51,627 bases of DNA from Clostridia bacterium (GTDB lineage: Bacteria; Bacillota; Clostridia; Oscillospirales; CAG-272). Positions 8,121 through 17,132 of this stretch are shown one piece after another; the stretch's first letter is position 1; the number at the start of each line of letters is the position of its first letter. The DNA lies in contig JAFWTH010000056.1 of assembly GCA_017518975.1 (NCBI GenBank), forward strand, positions 1 through 51,627. The letters run 5' to 3'. The position numbers and the translations under genes are program-made. The notes beneath the pieces were generated by a model, which saw only the letters and a program-made list of their open reading frames with translations, ran no database searches and was not told where the DNA came from.

Positions 8121-10403
8121 TTACAGTTTGATGATGTTGGCTCCCGCTGTTTCCGCGCGCTTTTCTTCTTCCTCGCGGCACGTGCAGAGAAACGACTGGA
8201 GACCGAACGACCCGGATGACAGAAGCGCTACCGCCGCGCTGAGCCTGTTTTCGTCGAACCGGGCGAAACTCTCATCGAATACGACGGGAGGATATTCCTC
8301 TTTTTCTCCGGAGAAAAGAGTCTTGATCAGCGCGAGACGAAGTGAAAGATAGGCCGCATCCTCCGTTCCGGACGAGAGAAGTTCCGCTTCCTTCGTTCCC
8401 GACTCGCCGTCGGTGAAATAAAGATCCATCGACGGAGAGATCGAAAGCCCTCTGTACTTGCCGTTTGAGATCTCCCTCATCATATCGCTCGCATACTCCC
8501 TGACCTGCGGGAGAACGCCGGATCTGAGATTGTCACCTGCAAGACTGAGCGCTTCGTACGCCGTAACGTACGCATCGTGACGGCGTTTCAGATCTTCAAT
8601 GAGCAAGTCGAGTTTTTCGAGCTTTTCAGCCGCCTTTGCGGGTGATTTGGCAGTCGCGCGAAGTTCAGCGAGGCGGCGGTCGAGTTCAGTTTCTTTTTTC
8701 TTTAACTCGATCACGCTTCCCCGGCAGAAATCCCTCTTCCGCGCGGCTTCCCTGACTTCCTCCTGGTTCATCGACGCAGCTTTTTTGCCTGCGTCCGTTG
8801 CGAGGATCCGCCGCACCTCTTTCACCGTTTCAGCAGGGTCGACGTCCGCAGTCTGTTCCCTCAATGCGACGAGGCGTCCCGTCTGCGCGGCGTGTTCGGA
8901 TTCGAGGCGCGAAACGATCGATCTCTTGTCCGAAACCGTGTTTTTCACCGATTCGAGGACTTCGCGGTCCTCCGTTCCGTCGGAAAATGCAATCGATAAC
9001 TTCGTTGCGATCTCGCTCAGCTTTTCTCTCGATTCCTCCGCCGCCGCGGTCGCCGCGGCGAGATCGGACCTGGCTTTTTCTTTTTTCTGTCTCAGTTCAC
9101 GGTTGTCGCTTCTGATCTGATCTCTCAACCTGACCGTCTCGGCGAGCTCGTCGACTGACGGCGCGCCCCATTCCTCAATTATCGAGTTCAGATCGGAACG
9201 GCTCCTTGCTCCGAACGCAAAGAAGAGGACCGAAATAATGGCCGCCGCGGCAGCGCCGAGGGCAACGTACAACCACAAGTCCATCCGCATTACGTATTTC
9301 AAAACGATCGCGCCCGCAGCAACGAGCATTGCGATAACCAAGAACACGATACCGGCGGCCGTCCTTGACTTCGCCTTTGAACGAAGACGTTCGGAACGCC
9401 TCACATCTTCGAACGGATCGCTCCCGAACTCGTCTTCTTCATCATCCTCATTTTCCGGATCCGGAATAGAGTTGTAGTTTTCGCGCGCCTGCGCCAGCGC
9501 GTCGAAATTTCTTTCGCACATTCCGACCGTGCTGTCGAAATCGCCGTCCGGCGCGGATTCTTTCTCTTTTTCGAGCTGTTTTTTCGTTTTTTCGATATCG
9601 GACGCCGTTTTTGCGACCGCGTCGAGCTTCCTCTTGTCCGAGATCACTTTGAGGGAAGATAACAATTCGTCGAAATACTTCGCATTCTCCTCGGCGGAAG
9701 CAAGTTTTTTTCCGGTCTCGTCAAGCGCCGCCTCGACCCTGACCGTTTCGTCGGAATTCGATTTGTCGCTCTCGACTTTTTCGCGAAGTCTGAACCGCTC
9801 CTCTTCGAGTTCTTTTATCATTCCGCCCGTTTTGTTTTTGTGGAGAAGCGCGACCCGGGCGCGGTCAAGTTCCCCGAGAGCCTTTTTCACGTTCACTTTG
9901 TCGTCGGCGGCGGTAACCATGTTCTCGACTGACCGGCTGATCGGTTCCGACTCGGGTTTTACGCCCGTCGCCTGTCTGACGAACGCTGTGTTGACGAAAA
10001 CGTTCTCTGGTACCCCGAGCAGGTATTCGCCGACCGATCCCGAAAAACTGACGGGTACTCCGCCCGGTTCCCTTACGACCGTCACGGTCTCCTTGTACGA
10101 ACCTTTTCCTCCCCGGGAGACGTCGGCGAGCGTCCTTTCGATCCTGTATTCTTCTCCGGAATCTGTCACAACGGTGAGAGCGCCCGATGCCTCGCCCGTT
10201 TTCCAATTGACGTATTTCTTTCTCTCGATCGCCGCGGGTCCGCGTGTCGCGGGCATACCGTAGAGCATGAATTTTATGAACATGGCAATCGACGTCTTGC
10301 CCGATTCGTTCGGCCCGCTTATAACGTTGAGCCCGCGGGAGGGGACCGCGACAAAATCCGTAATCGTCCCGAAAGACGAAATGCGTATCTCTTTCACGTA
10401 CAT
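8121..10403 (-). CDS. YhaN-like SMC/Rad50-type ATPase with a central membrane hairpin
   Basis: A 760-residue AAA/SMC-like ATPase. Walker A is GPNESGKTS at about residues 30-38. A long coiled coil (Glu/Lys/Arg-rich) fills the middle. The C-terminal half-domain has the signature SSGTEDAAYLSLRLAL and Walker B VVFDESFARFD near residue 710. Two strongly hydrophobic helices at about 345-400 interrupt the coiled coil, which would anchor the tip to the membrane, as in Bacillus YhaN. With the 7-bp-spaced nuclease gene upstream it forms an SbcCD/Rad50-Mre11-like pair, probably for DNA-end processing. A longer reading frame from 10634 lacks homology-like sequence and overlaps the nuclease gene, so the ATG at 10403 was chosen. 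Confidence 0.85.
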   Translation of the reverse strand: MYVKEIRISSFGTITDFVAVPSRGLNVISGPNESGKTSIAMFIKFMLYGMPATRGPAAIERKKYVNWKTGEASGALTVVTDSGEEYRIERTLADVSRGGKGSYKETVTVVREPGGVPVSFSGSVGEYLLGVPENVFVNTAFVRQATGVKPESEPISRSVENMVTAADDKVNVKKALGELDRARVALLHKNKTGGMIKELEEERFRLREKVESDKSNSDETVRVEAALDETGKKLASAEENAKYFDELLSSLKVISDKRKLDAVAKTASDIEKTKKQLEKEKESAPDGDFDSTVGMCERNFDALAQARENYNSIPDPENEDDEEDEFGSDPFEDVRRSERLRSKAKSRTAAGIVFLVIAMLVAAGAIVLKYVMRMDLWLYVALGAAAAAIISVLFFAFGARSRSDLNSIIEEWGAPSVDELAETVRLRDQIRSDNRELRQKKEKARSDLAAATAAAEESREKLSEIATKLSIAFSDGTEDREVLESVKNTVSDKRSIVSRLESEHAAQTGRLVALREQTADVDPAETVKEVRRILATDAGKKAASMNQEEVREAARKRDFCRGSVIELKKKETELDRRLAELRATAKSPAKAAEKLEKLDLLIEDLKRRHDAYVTAYEALSLAGDNLRSGVLPQVREYASDMMREISNGKYRGLSISPSMDLYFTDGESGTKEAELLSSGTEDAAYLSLRLALIKTLFSGEKEEYPPVVFDESFARFDENRLSAAVALLSSGSFGLQSFLCTCREEEEKRAETAGANIIKL

Positions 10404-10410
10404 TGACCGG

Positions 10411-11571
10411 TCACTCCTTTCCGTACCACGCGGGAAGCGCGTCCGCGACCGGTTCGCCCGCGAGAGCGGCAAGCCCGTATCGCAGCGCCATGGATGCGAT
10501 CTTCCTCTTCTCGGGCTCGGGCGACGTGAGAAGCGGTTCGATAACCCTGTAAAACTCGCCCCGCACGGTCGGGTCCGCCGAAAGTGACGACGCGTTCCAG
10601 TCGGGCGTCGTCTCATCGCGAATATCGAGCGCATAGAGTCGGTCTTTGAGATTTGAAAGCGAATCCGTATCTATCGTCAGATCCTCGCGGACACGCCCTG
10701 TCAGCGTCAAACGAAGAAGCGTGTCGTCTCCGAACTTCCGCTCTGAAATAAACGCGGATACTTTCTCTTTGAGCTCCTCTCCGTCTGCGATCCCGTCAAC
10801 GGCAAGGAGACGCGATTCATACCGTCTTTTTGAAAAACGGACTCTCGAATACTTTACGGGGACTTCCTCTCCGGGTGCGCTCCGTCTGCCGATCTCGCAG
10901 ACGACCGCTCCTTTCGGACCCGTCTCGTCATATGATCTGCCCTCGAGACAGCCGCAGTATACGATCCCCCGCGGAAGAGAGAGAGAATCCGGATTGTGAA
11001 TGTGACCGAGAGCGGAGTAGTCCGCTCCGAACGCGAGAATATCCTTCGCGGTAAGCGGACACGACGAGGAGATCGGCGAGGTGAGATCGCAATGTGCCGA
11101 CAGTACGTTGACAAATCCGTCCTTTTCCGCCCGTTTTCCGGCGAGGGGGTTGGTCCTCATGGCGGTTTTTTCAAATCCCCATCCGTATACTCTGACCCCG
11201 ATTTCCGGAAACTCAAAGGACGACAGTTCCTCCGAGGTGAATATGTAAGTGTTTTCGGGAAAAACGTTTCTCTTCCACACGCTCCCCTCTCCGGCGCAGT
11301 CGTGATTTCCCGGGCTGATGACGACAGGGCATTTCAGCTTTGATATCTCTCTGATGATAAGAGAGATCGTCTCACGCGTCGCAAATCCCACGTCAAACAT
11401 ATCGCCCGTGATCAGGAGCAGATCTGCGTTTTCCGTCCGGGCGTAAGTCATCAGCGACGTGAAAGCGCCCCGAAGTTCGTTCCGCCTGACCTCCGAACGA
11501 AGACTGTCAAGGCCGGAAAACGGACTGTCGAGGTGGATATCACCCGTGTGAAGTATCTTGATGTTCTCCAT
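10411..11571 (-). CDS. YhaO/SbcD-like metallophosphoesterase (DNA repair exonuclease)
   Basis: A 386-residue calcineurin-like phosphoesterase of the SbcD/Mre11/YhaO group. The metal-binding motifs appear in order: HTGDIHLDSPF, ITGDMFD, SPGNHDC, LSAHCD and ALGHIHNP. Members use two metal ions to degrade DNA ends together with an SMC-like ATPase, here encoded 7 bp downstream. The ATG at 11571 starts directly before the first motif, preceded by the purine-rich site AGAAAGAGAG. This start lies 32 bp inside the 3' end of truB, an unusually long overlap for this operon. A longer frame from 11652 would add 27 residues without family character. Confidence 0.87.
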   Translation of the reverse strand: MENIKILHTGDIHLDSPFSGLDSLRSEVRRNELRGAFTSLMTYARTENADLLLITGDMFDVGFATRETISLIIREISKLKCPVVISPGNHDCAGEGSVWKRNVFPENTYIFTSEELSSFEFPEIGVRVYGWGFEKTAMRTNPLAGKRAEKDGFVNVLSAHCDLTSPISSSCPLTAKDILAFGADYSALGHIHNPDSLSLPRGIVYCGCLEGRSYDETGPKGAVVCEIGRRSAPGEEVPVKYSRVRFSKRRYESRLLAVDGIADGEELKEKVSAFISERKFGDDTLLRLTLTGRVREDLTIDTDSLSNLKDRLYALDIRDETTPDWNASSLSADPTVRGEFYRVIEPLLTSPEPEKRKIASMALRYGLAALAGEPVADALPAWYGKE

Positions 11572-12529
11572 GTTTTTTCTCTCTTTCTGATGATCCCTCG
11601 GGAGGAACGAGACTGAGATCGAAAAGTTTTTCCGAACGGATAACGCTTCCACCGTCCCCGGGAACGACTCTTCCGAGCCCGATCAGGATCCCGCCTTCCG
11701 TGACTCTGACGAGTTCGCCCTCGGAGAACGACGTGCGTATCCATTTCTGCGGTATCGCAGAACCGCAGGCAAACAGTTTCGTAAGGCGCGGGCCCGGAAT
11801 GATCTCGGGCAGATCCGAGAAAAGCGCGGCGGTCGGCGTGACAGCGGCGATCCTTTCTTCAAGAGTCATATTCTCTATCTCTTCCACGGTTCGGGAACCC
11901 TCAAGGGTGAATGGACCGCTCCTTACTCTTACTAAAGACGCCATTGCAGCTCCGCAGCCGAGTTTTTTGCCTATGTCGTCGCACAGCGTTCTGACGTACG
12001 TGCCTTTGGAACAGACAACGCGGAGCGAAAAAGATCCGTCTTCCTCCTTTTTCGCCTCACAAACCTTAATCATGACGCGGCGCGGCTTGCGCTCCACCGT
12101 TTCTCCGCGTCTTGCGATATCGAGAAGCTTTTCTCCGCCCATCTTGATCGCCGAATACATCGGCGGTATCTGATCGTATTCGCCGACAAACGATTCTGCG
12201 GTATGCACGACTTCGTCATCGTCCGGTATACGGTCGGAAGTGAATACCGTCTCGCCGGTCACGTCCTGCGTGTCCGTGGCGATCCCGAGCCTCAGGCCCG
12301 CGATGTACTCTTTTTCGTCCGCCATTACGTACTCGGACGCTTTGACGGCACGTCCCAGCAGAATCGGAAGGACGCCCGTCGCCATCGGGTCGAGCGTGCC
12401 GGTGTGACCGACGCGCGGGGTATCGTATAACTTACGCATCGCTGAAACGATACGGTGGGACGTGACGCCCGCGTGCTTGTTTATGATGAGGATACCGCTG
12501 ACGGTATCCGGTTTCTTTTTTCTGCTCAT
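11540..12529 (-). CDS. truB: tRNA pseudouridine(55) synthase
   Basis: A 329-residue TruB that forms pseudouridine 55 in the T-loop of tRNAs. The catalytic motif GHTGTLDPMATGVLP near residues 42-56 carries the active-site Asp. Other family blocks are IPPMYSAIKMGGEKL and RVVCSKGTYVRTLCDDIG. A C-terminal PUA-like region follows, and the last 20 or so residues are charged and read through the start of the nuclease gene. The ATG overlaps the stop of the nrnA-like gene by 4 bp. The order rbfA-nrnA-truB is the conserved Firmicutes ribosome-maturation arrangement; the usual ribF and rpsO are not next to it. Confidence 0.96.
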   Translation of the reverse strand: MSRKKKPDTVSGILIINKHAGVTSHRIVSAMRKLYDTPRVGHTGTLDPMATGVLPILLGRAVKASEYVMADEKEYIAGLRLGIATDTQDVTGETVFTSDRIPDDDEVVHTAESFVGEYDQIPPMYSAIKMGGEKLLDIARRGETVERKPRRVMIKVCEAKKEEDGSFSLRVVCSKGTYVRTLCDDIGKKLGCGAAMASLVRVRSGPFTLEGSRTVEEIENMTLEERIAAVTPTAALFSDLPEIIPGPRLTKLFACGSAIPQKWIRTSFSEGELVRVTEGGILIGLGRVVPGDGGSVIRSEKLFDLSLVPPEGSSEREKKHGEHQDTSHG

Positions 12530-13547
12530 GAATTCTTTTCCGAATACTTTTTTTCGAACGCCGAAGCGACCTGATCGAACGCATCCTCCGGAGAATCTGC
12601 GTAAACATTGCAGCCCGCTGCGCGGCGGTGTCCTCCGCCTCCGAAAAGAGCGCAGACCGCGGAAACGTCGAAATCGTCATTCGATCTTGACGAAACTCTG
12701 AACTCGCGCGGATCGTGCATCGACTGCCTCACGACGAACGCTGCTTTCGCTCCGATAAGCATTCTCGGCACGTCGACCGTTCCTCCTGCGTCAAGCTCGG
12801 AGATCCCGTTCTCCGCGAACTCTGCGGCCGTGATATACGACGCTGCGATCGCGCCGTCCGCGAAAGTCCTGAGATTTTTGACCGTCAGCATTTTTGCGCG
12901 GAGTTCGCCCTCCGTCGCTCTGCCGAACAGGAGTCTGTTTATCTCGTCCGCCTGAATACCGTCCGCGTCCGCTGCGATCTCTTCAAGAAGCGACGCGGCA
13001 ATCCGGTGGGTACAGGGCGTTACGTTTGCGAACGCGAAAGAACCGGTATCCGAAAGGATCGCGCCGTAGATGCGGCGGGCGATCTCCGGATCGCGGGAAA
13101 TAACGCCTTTTTTTACAGCTTCCTCATATACGCGGTAAACGACCTCTCCCGCGGCCGACGCCTCGGGATCGACGAGATTCTTTGAGAACGGTTCGCCCAT
13201 TCCGTGGTGGTCGATCATAAAACCGATACGGGGGATGAGTTCCCCGAGCGATCCGAGCTGCGCGGGCGACGCAACGTCGACGGCGCAGACGAGTTCGAAA
13301 CCGTCCGTCCCCTTCGCTCCGACTTCAGCGCCCTCGGGAGGCAGCAGGAAACGAAGTCGCTCCTGCGGCCATCCGGCAGGATCACCTCAGAACGAACGCC
13401 GGCGCCGCGCGCGATGAGTGCGAGCGCGGACGCAGAGCCCACGGTGTCGCCGTCCGGATTCGTGTGGCAGAGCACGGCGAGAGATCCGGCAGACGCGATG
13501 GCGTCGACGACTTCGCCGACCGTCATTTTTTCAAACGAGGCGTTCAT
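12526..13547 (-). CDS. nrnA: NrnA-like DHH phosphoesterase, frameshifted
   Basis: A DHH/DHHA1 phosphoesterase of the NrnA type, which degrades nanoRNA and, in Firmicutes, pAp. The N-terminal part (13547 to about 13370) has CHTNPDGDTVGSASAL. The rest is read in another frame, with MIDHHGMGEPF (the DHH motif) and the DHHA1 signature FGGGGHRRAAG. The frames join if one C is restored at 13367-13370 (minus strand GGCCG read as GGCCCG), giving DGPQERLRFLLPP and a normal length of about 340 residues. As written, the product is broken. No slippery heptamer was seen, so a sequence error or a recent mutation is likelier than programmed shifting. It overlaps rbfA and truB by 4 bp each. Confidence 0.88.
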
Positions 13548-13912
13548 TTTTCCTCTCCTTCTCCGCTTCCCCGAGAGCCTATATCGCGCAGGATCGCGGC
13601 GATATCCGCCCCGTGCTTCACACCGCTGTCCTCAATAAAAGAGAGTTCCGGGGTTATCCTGAGGTTGAGAGTTTCGGCAAGCCGTTTTCTGATATACCCC
13701 GTCGCCCCCTTCAGTCCTGCAGCGACCTCGCGCGGATCGTGTTCCTCAAGAACGGAATAGTATATTTTGGCAAATTTGAGATCTCCCGACACATCGGCGG
13801 ACGTGACGCTGATCATCTTACCCGCGACTCTCGGATCCTTTACGTCACGCAATATAAGCGACGTCTCCTCTTTAACCGATTCGTTTACCCTGTCTCTTCT
13901 GTATCTCGCCAT
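13544..13912 (-). CDS. rbfA: Ribosome-binding factor A
   Basis: A 122-residue RbfA, the KH-fold factor that binds the 30S subunit and assists 16S rRNA maturation. Recognisable blocks are RRDRVNESVKEETSLIL near the N-terminus, VTSADVSGDLKFAKIYYSV in the middle and the LRITPELSFIEDSG segment. The C-terminal tail is short and Glu/Gly-rich. It is the first gene of the long minus-strand run and is not preceded by infB here. The leader from the extended -10 promoter is about 40 nt. Its stop overlaps the start of the nrnA-like gene. Confidence 0.95.
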   Translation of the reverse strand: MARYRRDRVNESVKEETSLILRDVKDPRVAGKMISVTSADVSGDLKFAKIYYSVLEEHDPREVAAGLKGATGYIRKRLAETLNLRITPELSFIEDSGVKHGADIAAILRDIGSRGSGEGEEK

Positions 13913-13958
13913 CGAAATATCTCCAAATGTTAAAAGTATATATAGTTCTACAGTTTAT

Positions 13959-13967
13959 ATTATACCA
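13959..13967 (-). promoter_or_regulatory. Extended -10 promoter for the rbfA-to-traB gene run
   Basis: On the minus strand the sequence reads TGGTATAAT, a perfect -10 hexamer (plus-strand 13959-13964) with an extended TG. The -35 position has only a weak match, which is common for extended -10 promoters. It lies about 46 bp before the rbfA start and is the only convincing promoter found for the 14 following genes, although weaker internal ones cannot be excluded. Confidence 0.7.
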
Positions 13968-14096
13968 CAATATATGTCTTCCGGTAAAGTCCCGAAAAAA
14001 TAATATATCTGCGCGATCCTCGCGGGACGCGAAAAGATCCTTAAAGACGCCCGGGAACGCTCCCGTTAAACGAATAAAACGCGGGAACCGACGCTG

Positions 14097-14591
14097 TCAG
14101 CGCAGTCCCCGTATGATCTTTTCCCATTCGCGCGTCAGTTTTTCCGTACTCCACGCCGCGTTCGCGGGGCTCGTCGACGGAAGCGGGATCGCATCCCTTC
14201 CGGTCGCGGGAAAAGCGAATTTTTTATAGTACTTATACGCGGCCCCGCCGTTTGTAAAGATTGCTCCGATGTTCGCGGAACCCAGAATAACCGAAAGATC
14301 GTTAGGCACCGCGTTTTTTATGCTCGCATCTGACGAACCTTCGATCTCGCACGATCCGAGAACGTCCCAAAGTGCGATCCCGTTGCGGAGAAGGAGCGAT
14401 TTCTTCTCTTCGACCGTCCCCGGGGTACGCTCGCCGAGAACGGAGGACAGAACCCGCCAGAAACGATTTTGCGGATGCCCGTAAAAGAAATGCGCTTCAC
14501 GCGATCTGACCGAAGGAAAGCTCCCGAGAATCAAGATCCGTGAATTCTCATCAAATACGGGCGGGATCGGATGAACTATCACGCTGCCCAC
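14097..14591 (-). CDS. DNA-deoxyinosine / uracil glycosylase-like protein
   Basis: A 164-residue member of the uracil-DNA glycosylase superfamily, most like the family-6 hypoxanthine-DNA glycosylases that remove deaminated adenine from DNA. Seen are ILILGSFPSVRSREAHFFYG, with the active-site loop, HPQNRFWRVL just after it, and the C-terminal PLPSTSPANAAW loop. The reading frame is open to a TTG at 14615, but the ribosome-binding site AAGGAG lies inside that stretch and about 10 nt before a GTG at 14591, so the GTG is preferred. It probably stands as its own unit, with a hairpin upstream at 14621-14649. Confidence 0.85.
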   Translation of the reverse strand: MGSVIVHPIPPVFDENSRILILGSFPSVRSREAHFFYGHPQNRFWRVLSSVLGERTPGTVEEKKSLLLRNGIALWDVLGSCEIEGSSDASIKNAVPNDLSVILGSANIGAIFTNGGAAYKYYKKFAFPATGRDAIPLPSTSPANAAWSTEKLTREWEKIIRGLR

Positions 14592-14620
14592 TTTTTCATC
14601 ACTCCTTGAACTCAAACAAT

Positions 14621-14652
14621 AACCGGACGTCCGATACGGCCGTCCGGTTTTC
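14621..14652 (-). terminator. Hairpin after the CNNM/CorC-like gene
   Basis: A 9-bp perfect stem, AACCGGACG / CGTCCGGTT (14621-14629 and 14641-14649), lies a few bases past the stop of the hemolysin-like gene. On the minus strand it is followed by the T-rich TTATTGTTT, an imperfect U-tract, so it is probably a Rho-independent terminator of moderate strength. Confidence 0.6.
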
Positions 14653-14654
14653 TG

Positions 14655-15956
14655 TTATTCTTCGGTTTTTTCGACCGGCTCTTCCTGTTCGTTCTTTTCT
14701 TCCTCTTCGTCCTCTTCGGGCGAGACGGTCACGTTTATCGCGACGACGCGCTGATTGTCCGTCTCGGCAACGGTAACGTGAAGATTCCCGTAATCGAACG
14801 AGTCTCCGACGTCGGGGATCTTCCCTATCTGATCGAGGACCCATCCGCCTACGGAACCGGAATCCTCTTCCGCGTCGAGATCGAAATACTCGAACATCTC
14901 GTCAAGGTCGGCGTTGCAGTTGATCCTGAACGATCCGTCGTCGAGTTTCGTAAATTCTTCGATGACTTCGTCGTGCTCGTCCCAGATCTCTCCGACGAGC
15001 TCTTCAAGTATATCCTCCATCGTCACAATGCCGAGCGTTCCGCCGAATTCGTCGGTAACGACGGCGATATGCGCTTTTTGCTGCTGAAGCATTTTGAGTA
15101 TGTCGCTTATCTTCATCGTTGGAGTGACGAAAACGGGCGGCTTCATTATTTCGCGAAGCGATTTTGCAGTGATCTTAGGTCCGTCGTAAAAGTCCTTCTG
15201 ATGAACTACCCCGATAATATTATCGATGGAATCCCTGTAGACGGGCAGACGCGAAAACCCCGTGTCGGTAAACACGCGGGCGATATCTTCTTTCTTCGAG
15301 TCCTCCGAAACACCCTCGACGTCGACGCGGGGAGTAAGGATATCGACAGCCTCCTGCTCGTTGAATTCTATCGCAGAACGGAGAAGCTCGCTCTCATCGG
15401 CGTCGATCATCCCGCCCTCCTCGACCTCGTCTACAAGAACGAGAAGCTCATCGGGCGTCATCTTTCTGTCGTCTTTGACCTTGAAAATCTTCAGAAGAAA
15501 CTTCTGCCAAAGTGAGAAAACGAATGAAAACGGGGTCAGAATAAAGATGAAAAAGCGGATAAGAGGCGTCGAGAACATCGCGAAACGCTCCGGCGACTCC
15601 TTGGCGAGCGTCTTCGGAGAGATCTCTCCGAAAATCAGCACGAGAACCGTGACCGCTACGGTCGCGACAGTCGAGCCCGTCACGTCGCTTTTCAGGATAT
15701 TGATGAAAAACACGGTCGCTATCGCCGTCAGAGCGATATTGACGATGTTGTTCCCTATGAGGATCGTCGACAGAAGCCTGTCGTATTTTTCCGACAGTTC
15801 GAGCGTGCGTCCGGCGCGCTTATTGCCCTTCTCTGCAAGCGCTTTGAGTCTCGCTTTGTTGAGAGATGAAAACGCGGTCTCGGTCGCGGAAAAATATGAG
15901 GACATCAGAATGAGCAGCGCCATTACGAAGATTGTAATAACGTCTTTTGACTCCAT
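14655..15956 (-). CDS. Hemolysin-family CNNM/CorC-like transporter protein
   Basis: A 433-residue membrane protein with the DUF21/CNNM architecture: three to four hydrophobic helices in residues 1-180 including SSYFSATETAFSSLN, then two CBS repeats (about 200-320) and a C-terminal CorC/HlyC domain (about 340-410). Relatives are linked to magnesium or cobalt efflux; the hemolysin name is historical. The last 20 or so residues are Glu-rich. The ATG at 15956 is the only sensible start, with AAGGAG at an unusually long distance of 16 nt. It follows the 43-aa ORF by about 65 bp, with no clear promoter between. Confidence 0.88.
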   Translation of the reverse strand: MESKDVITIFVMALLILMSSYFSATETAFSSLNKARLKALAEKGNKRAGRTLELSEKYDRLLSTILIGNNIVNIALTAIATVFFINILKSDVTGSTVATVAVTVLVLIFGEISPKTLAKESPERFAMFSTPLIRFFIFILTPFSFVFSLWQKFLLKIFKVKDDRKMTPDELLVLVDEVEEGGMIDADESELLRSAIEFNEQEAVDILTPRVDVEGVSEDSKKEDIARVFTDTGFSRLPVYRDSIDNIIGVVHQKDFYDGPKITAKSLREIMKPPVFVTPTMKISDILKMLQQQKAHIAVVTDEFGGTLGIVTMEDILEELVGEIWDEHDEVIEEFTKLDDGSFRINCNADLDEMFEYFDLDAEEDSGSVGGWVLDQIGKIPDVGDSFDYGNLHVTVAETDNQRVVAINVTVSPEEDEEEEKNEQEEPVEKTEE

Positions 15957-16020
15957 AATAAAGTGTGATTCACTCCTTTTCGTTCAATAGATATGATAGG
16001 ATCCCGGCACAGCCCCTCCG

Positions 16021-16152
16021 TCAAAGGCGAAGACGTATCTCGCCCCGCTGAGCGCAAAAGAATCTGTCCGGAAGTTCTTTTATATCTTCGAAAAGGTTTT
16101 CGTCAATGACCGTGCGCTTGATCGGAAGGCACGATCGGGGAGGTTCGTCCAT
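16021..16152 (-). CDS. Small 43-residue ORF after the transketolase genes
   Basis: A 43-codon frame begins MDEPPRSCLPIKRTVIDENL and ends GEIRLRL. It starts 17 bp after the stop of the transketolase C-terminal half and has a strong ribosome-binding site, AGGAG, 8 nt before its ATG. It is soluble and charged, with two cysteines and no membrane segment. I do not recognise a family. It could be a small subunit or regulator co-transcribed with the transketolase genes, or a chance frame with a good start signal. Confidence 0.45.
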   Translation of the reverse strand: MDEPPRSCLPIKRTVIDENLFEDIKELPDRFFCAQRGEIRLRL

Positions 16153-16169
16153 CGCTCTGTCTCCTGTTA

Positions 16170-17108
16170 TTATTTGAGGTCGATCGCGGCTCTGGCCTTT
16201 TCGGCTATCGCCGCCGCGTCGAGCCCGAAATAAGATACAAGTTCTTTCGCGGGTCCGGAACGCCCGAAAACGTCGTCGACGCCTACTCTGAGGACGGGGA
16301 CGGGACACGTTTCGGCGAGAGTCTCACAGACGGCCGCGCCGAGTCCGCCGATAACGGTGTGCTCCTCGCACGTAACGACCGCGCCGCATTTCTTTGCCAT
16401 CGCCGTGACGGTCTCGCAGTCAAGCGGCTTGATCGTCGAGATATTCACTACGGCCGCGGAGACGCCCTCAGCGGCAAGAAGTTCTTTAGCGGCGAGCGCC
16501 TGCTCGACCTCGATACCGGTCGCCATGATCGCTACGTCGTCGCCGTCCGCGAGGACGGACGCCTTGCCGATCTCGAACTTGTAATCTTCTCCGTAAACGT
16601 ACGGGACCGCCATTCTGCCGAAGCGGAGGTAGACGGGTCCTTTGTACTCGATAGCCGCCTTGACGGCGAGGCGCGCCTCGACTCCGTCGGCGGGATTGAT
16701 TATGACCATCCCGGGGATCGTCCTCATAAGGGCGATATCCTCGCAGCACTGGTGGGTCGCGCCGTCTTCTCCGACGGTGATACCGGCGTGGGTCGCGCCG
16801 ATCTTGACGTTGCAGTGAGGGTAACCCACGGAATTTCTGACTTGTTCGAAGGAGCGTCCCGCCGCGAACATCGCAAATGAGGAAGCGAACGGGATCTTGC
16901 CCGTAAGGGAAAGGCCGACCGCCACTCCTATCATATTGTTTTCCGCGATCCCGCAATCGAAAAATCTGTCGGGATACGCTTTTTTGAAGATGCCGGTCTT
17001 CGTCGCCGCGGCAAGGTCCGCGTCGAGCACCACGAGATCGGGATAAACCGCGCCGAATTCCTCCAGCGCTTTTCCGTACGCCTCACGTGTCGCAATCTTG
17101 TCAGCCAT
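16170..17108 (-). CDS. Transketolase, C-terminal subunit
   Basis: A 312-residue protein equal to the pyrimidine-binding and C-terminal domains of transketolase, as in organisms with split transketolase genes. It must pair with the N-terminal subunit encoded at 17988-18809 to form the TPP-dependent active site that moves two-carbon units in the pentose phosphate pathway. Seen are GIAENNMIGVAVGLSLTGK, which carries the conserved Glu that activates TPP, GATHAGITVGEDGATHQ, and a C-terminal domain ending about residue 310. The ribosome-binding site is AAAGGA. An unrelated 282-aa gene separates it from its partner. Confidence 0.93.
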   Translation of the reverse strand: MADKIATREAYGKALEEFGAVYPDLVVLDADLAAATKTGIFKKAYPDRFFDCGIAENNMIGVAVGLSLTGKIPFASSFAMFAAGRSFEQVRNSVGYPHCNVKIGATHAGITVGEDGATHQCCEDIALMRTIPGMVIINPADGVEARLAVKAAIEYKGPVYLRFGRMAVPYVYGEDYKFEIGKASVLADGDDVAIMATGIEVEQALAAKELLAAEGVSAAVVNISTIKPLDCETVTAMAKKCGAVVTCEEHTVIGGLGAAVCETLAETCPVPVLRVGVDDVFGRSGPAKELVSYFGLDAAAIAEKARAAIDLK

Positions 17109-17132
17109 TTTTATTTGATCCTTTCGTTATTC

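Noticed and set aside
10404..10634. N-terminal extension of the YhaN-like ATPase
   Set aside because: The 77 extra residues are Arg-rich, overlap the nuclease gene and precede the normal start of the ATPase fold.
13360..13375. Programmed -1 frameshift in the nrnA-like gene
   Set aside because: No X-XXY-YYZ slippery heptamer or obvious downstream pseudoknot was seen, and other nrnA genes need none.
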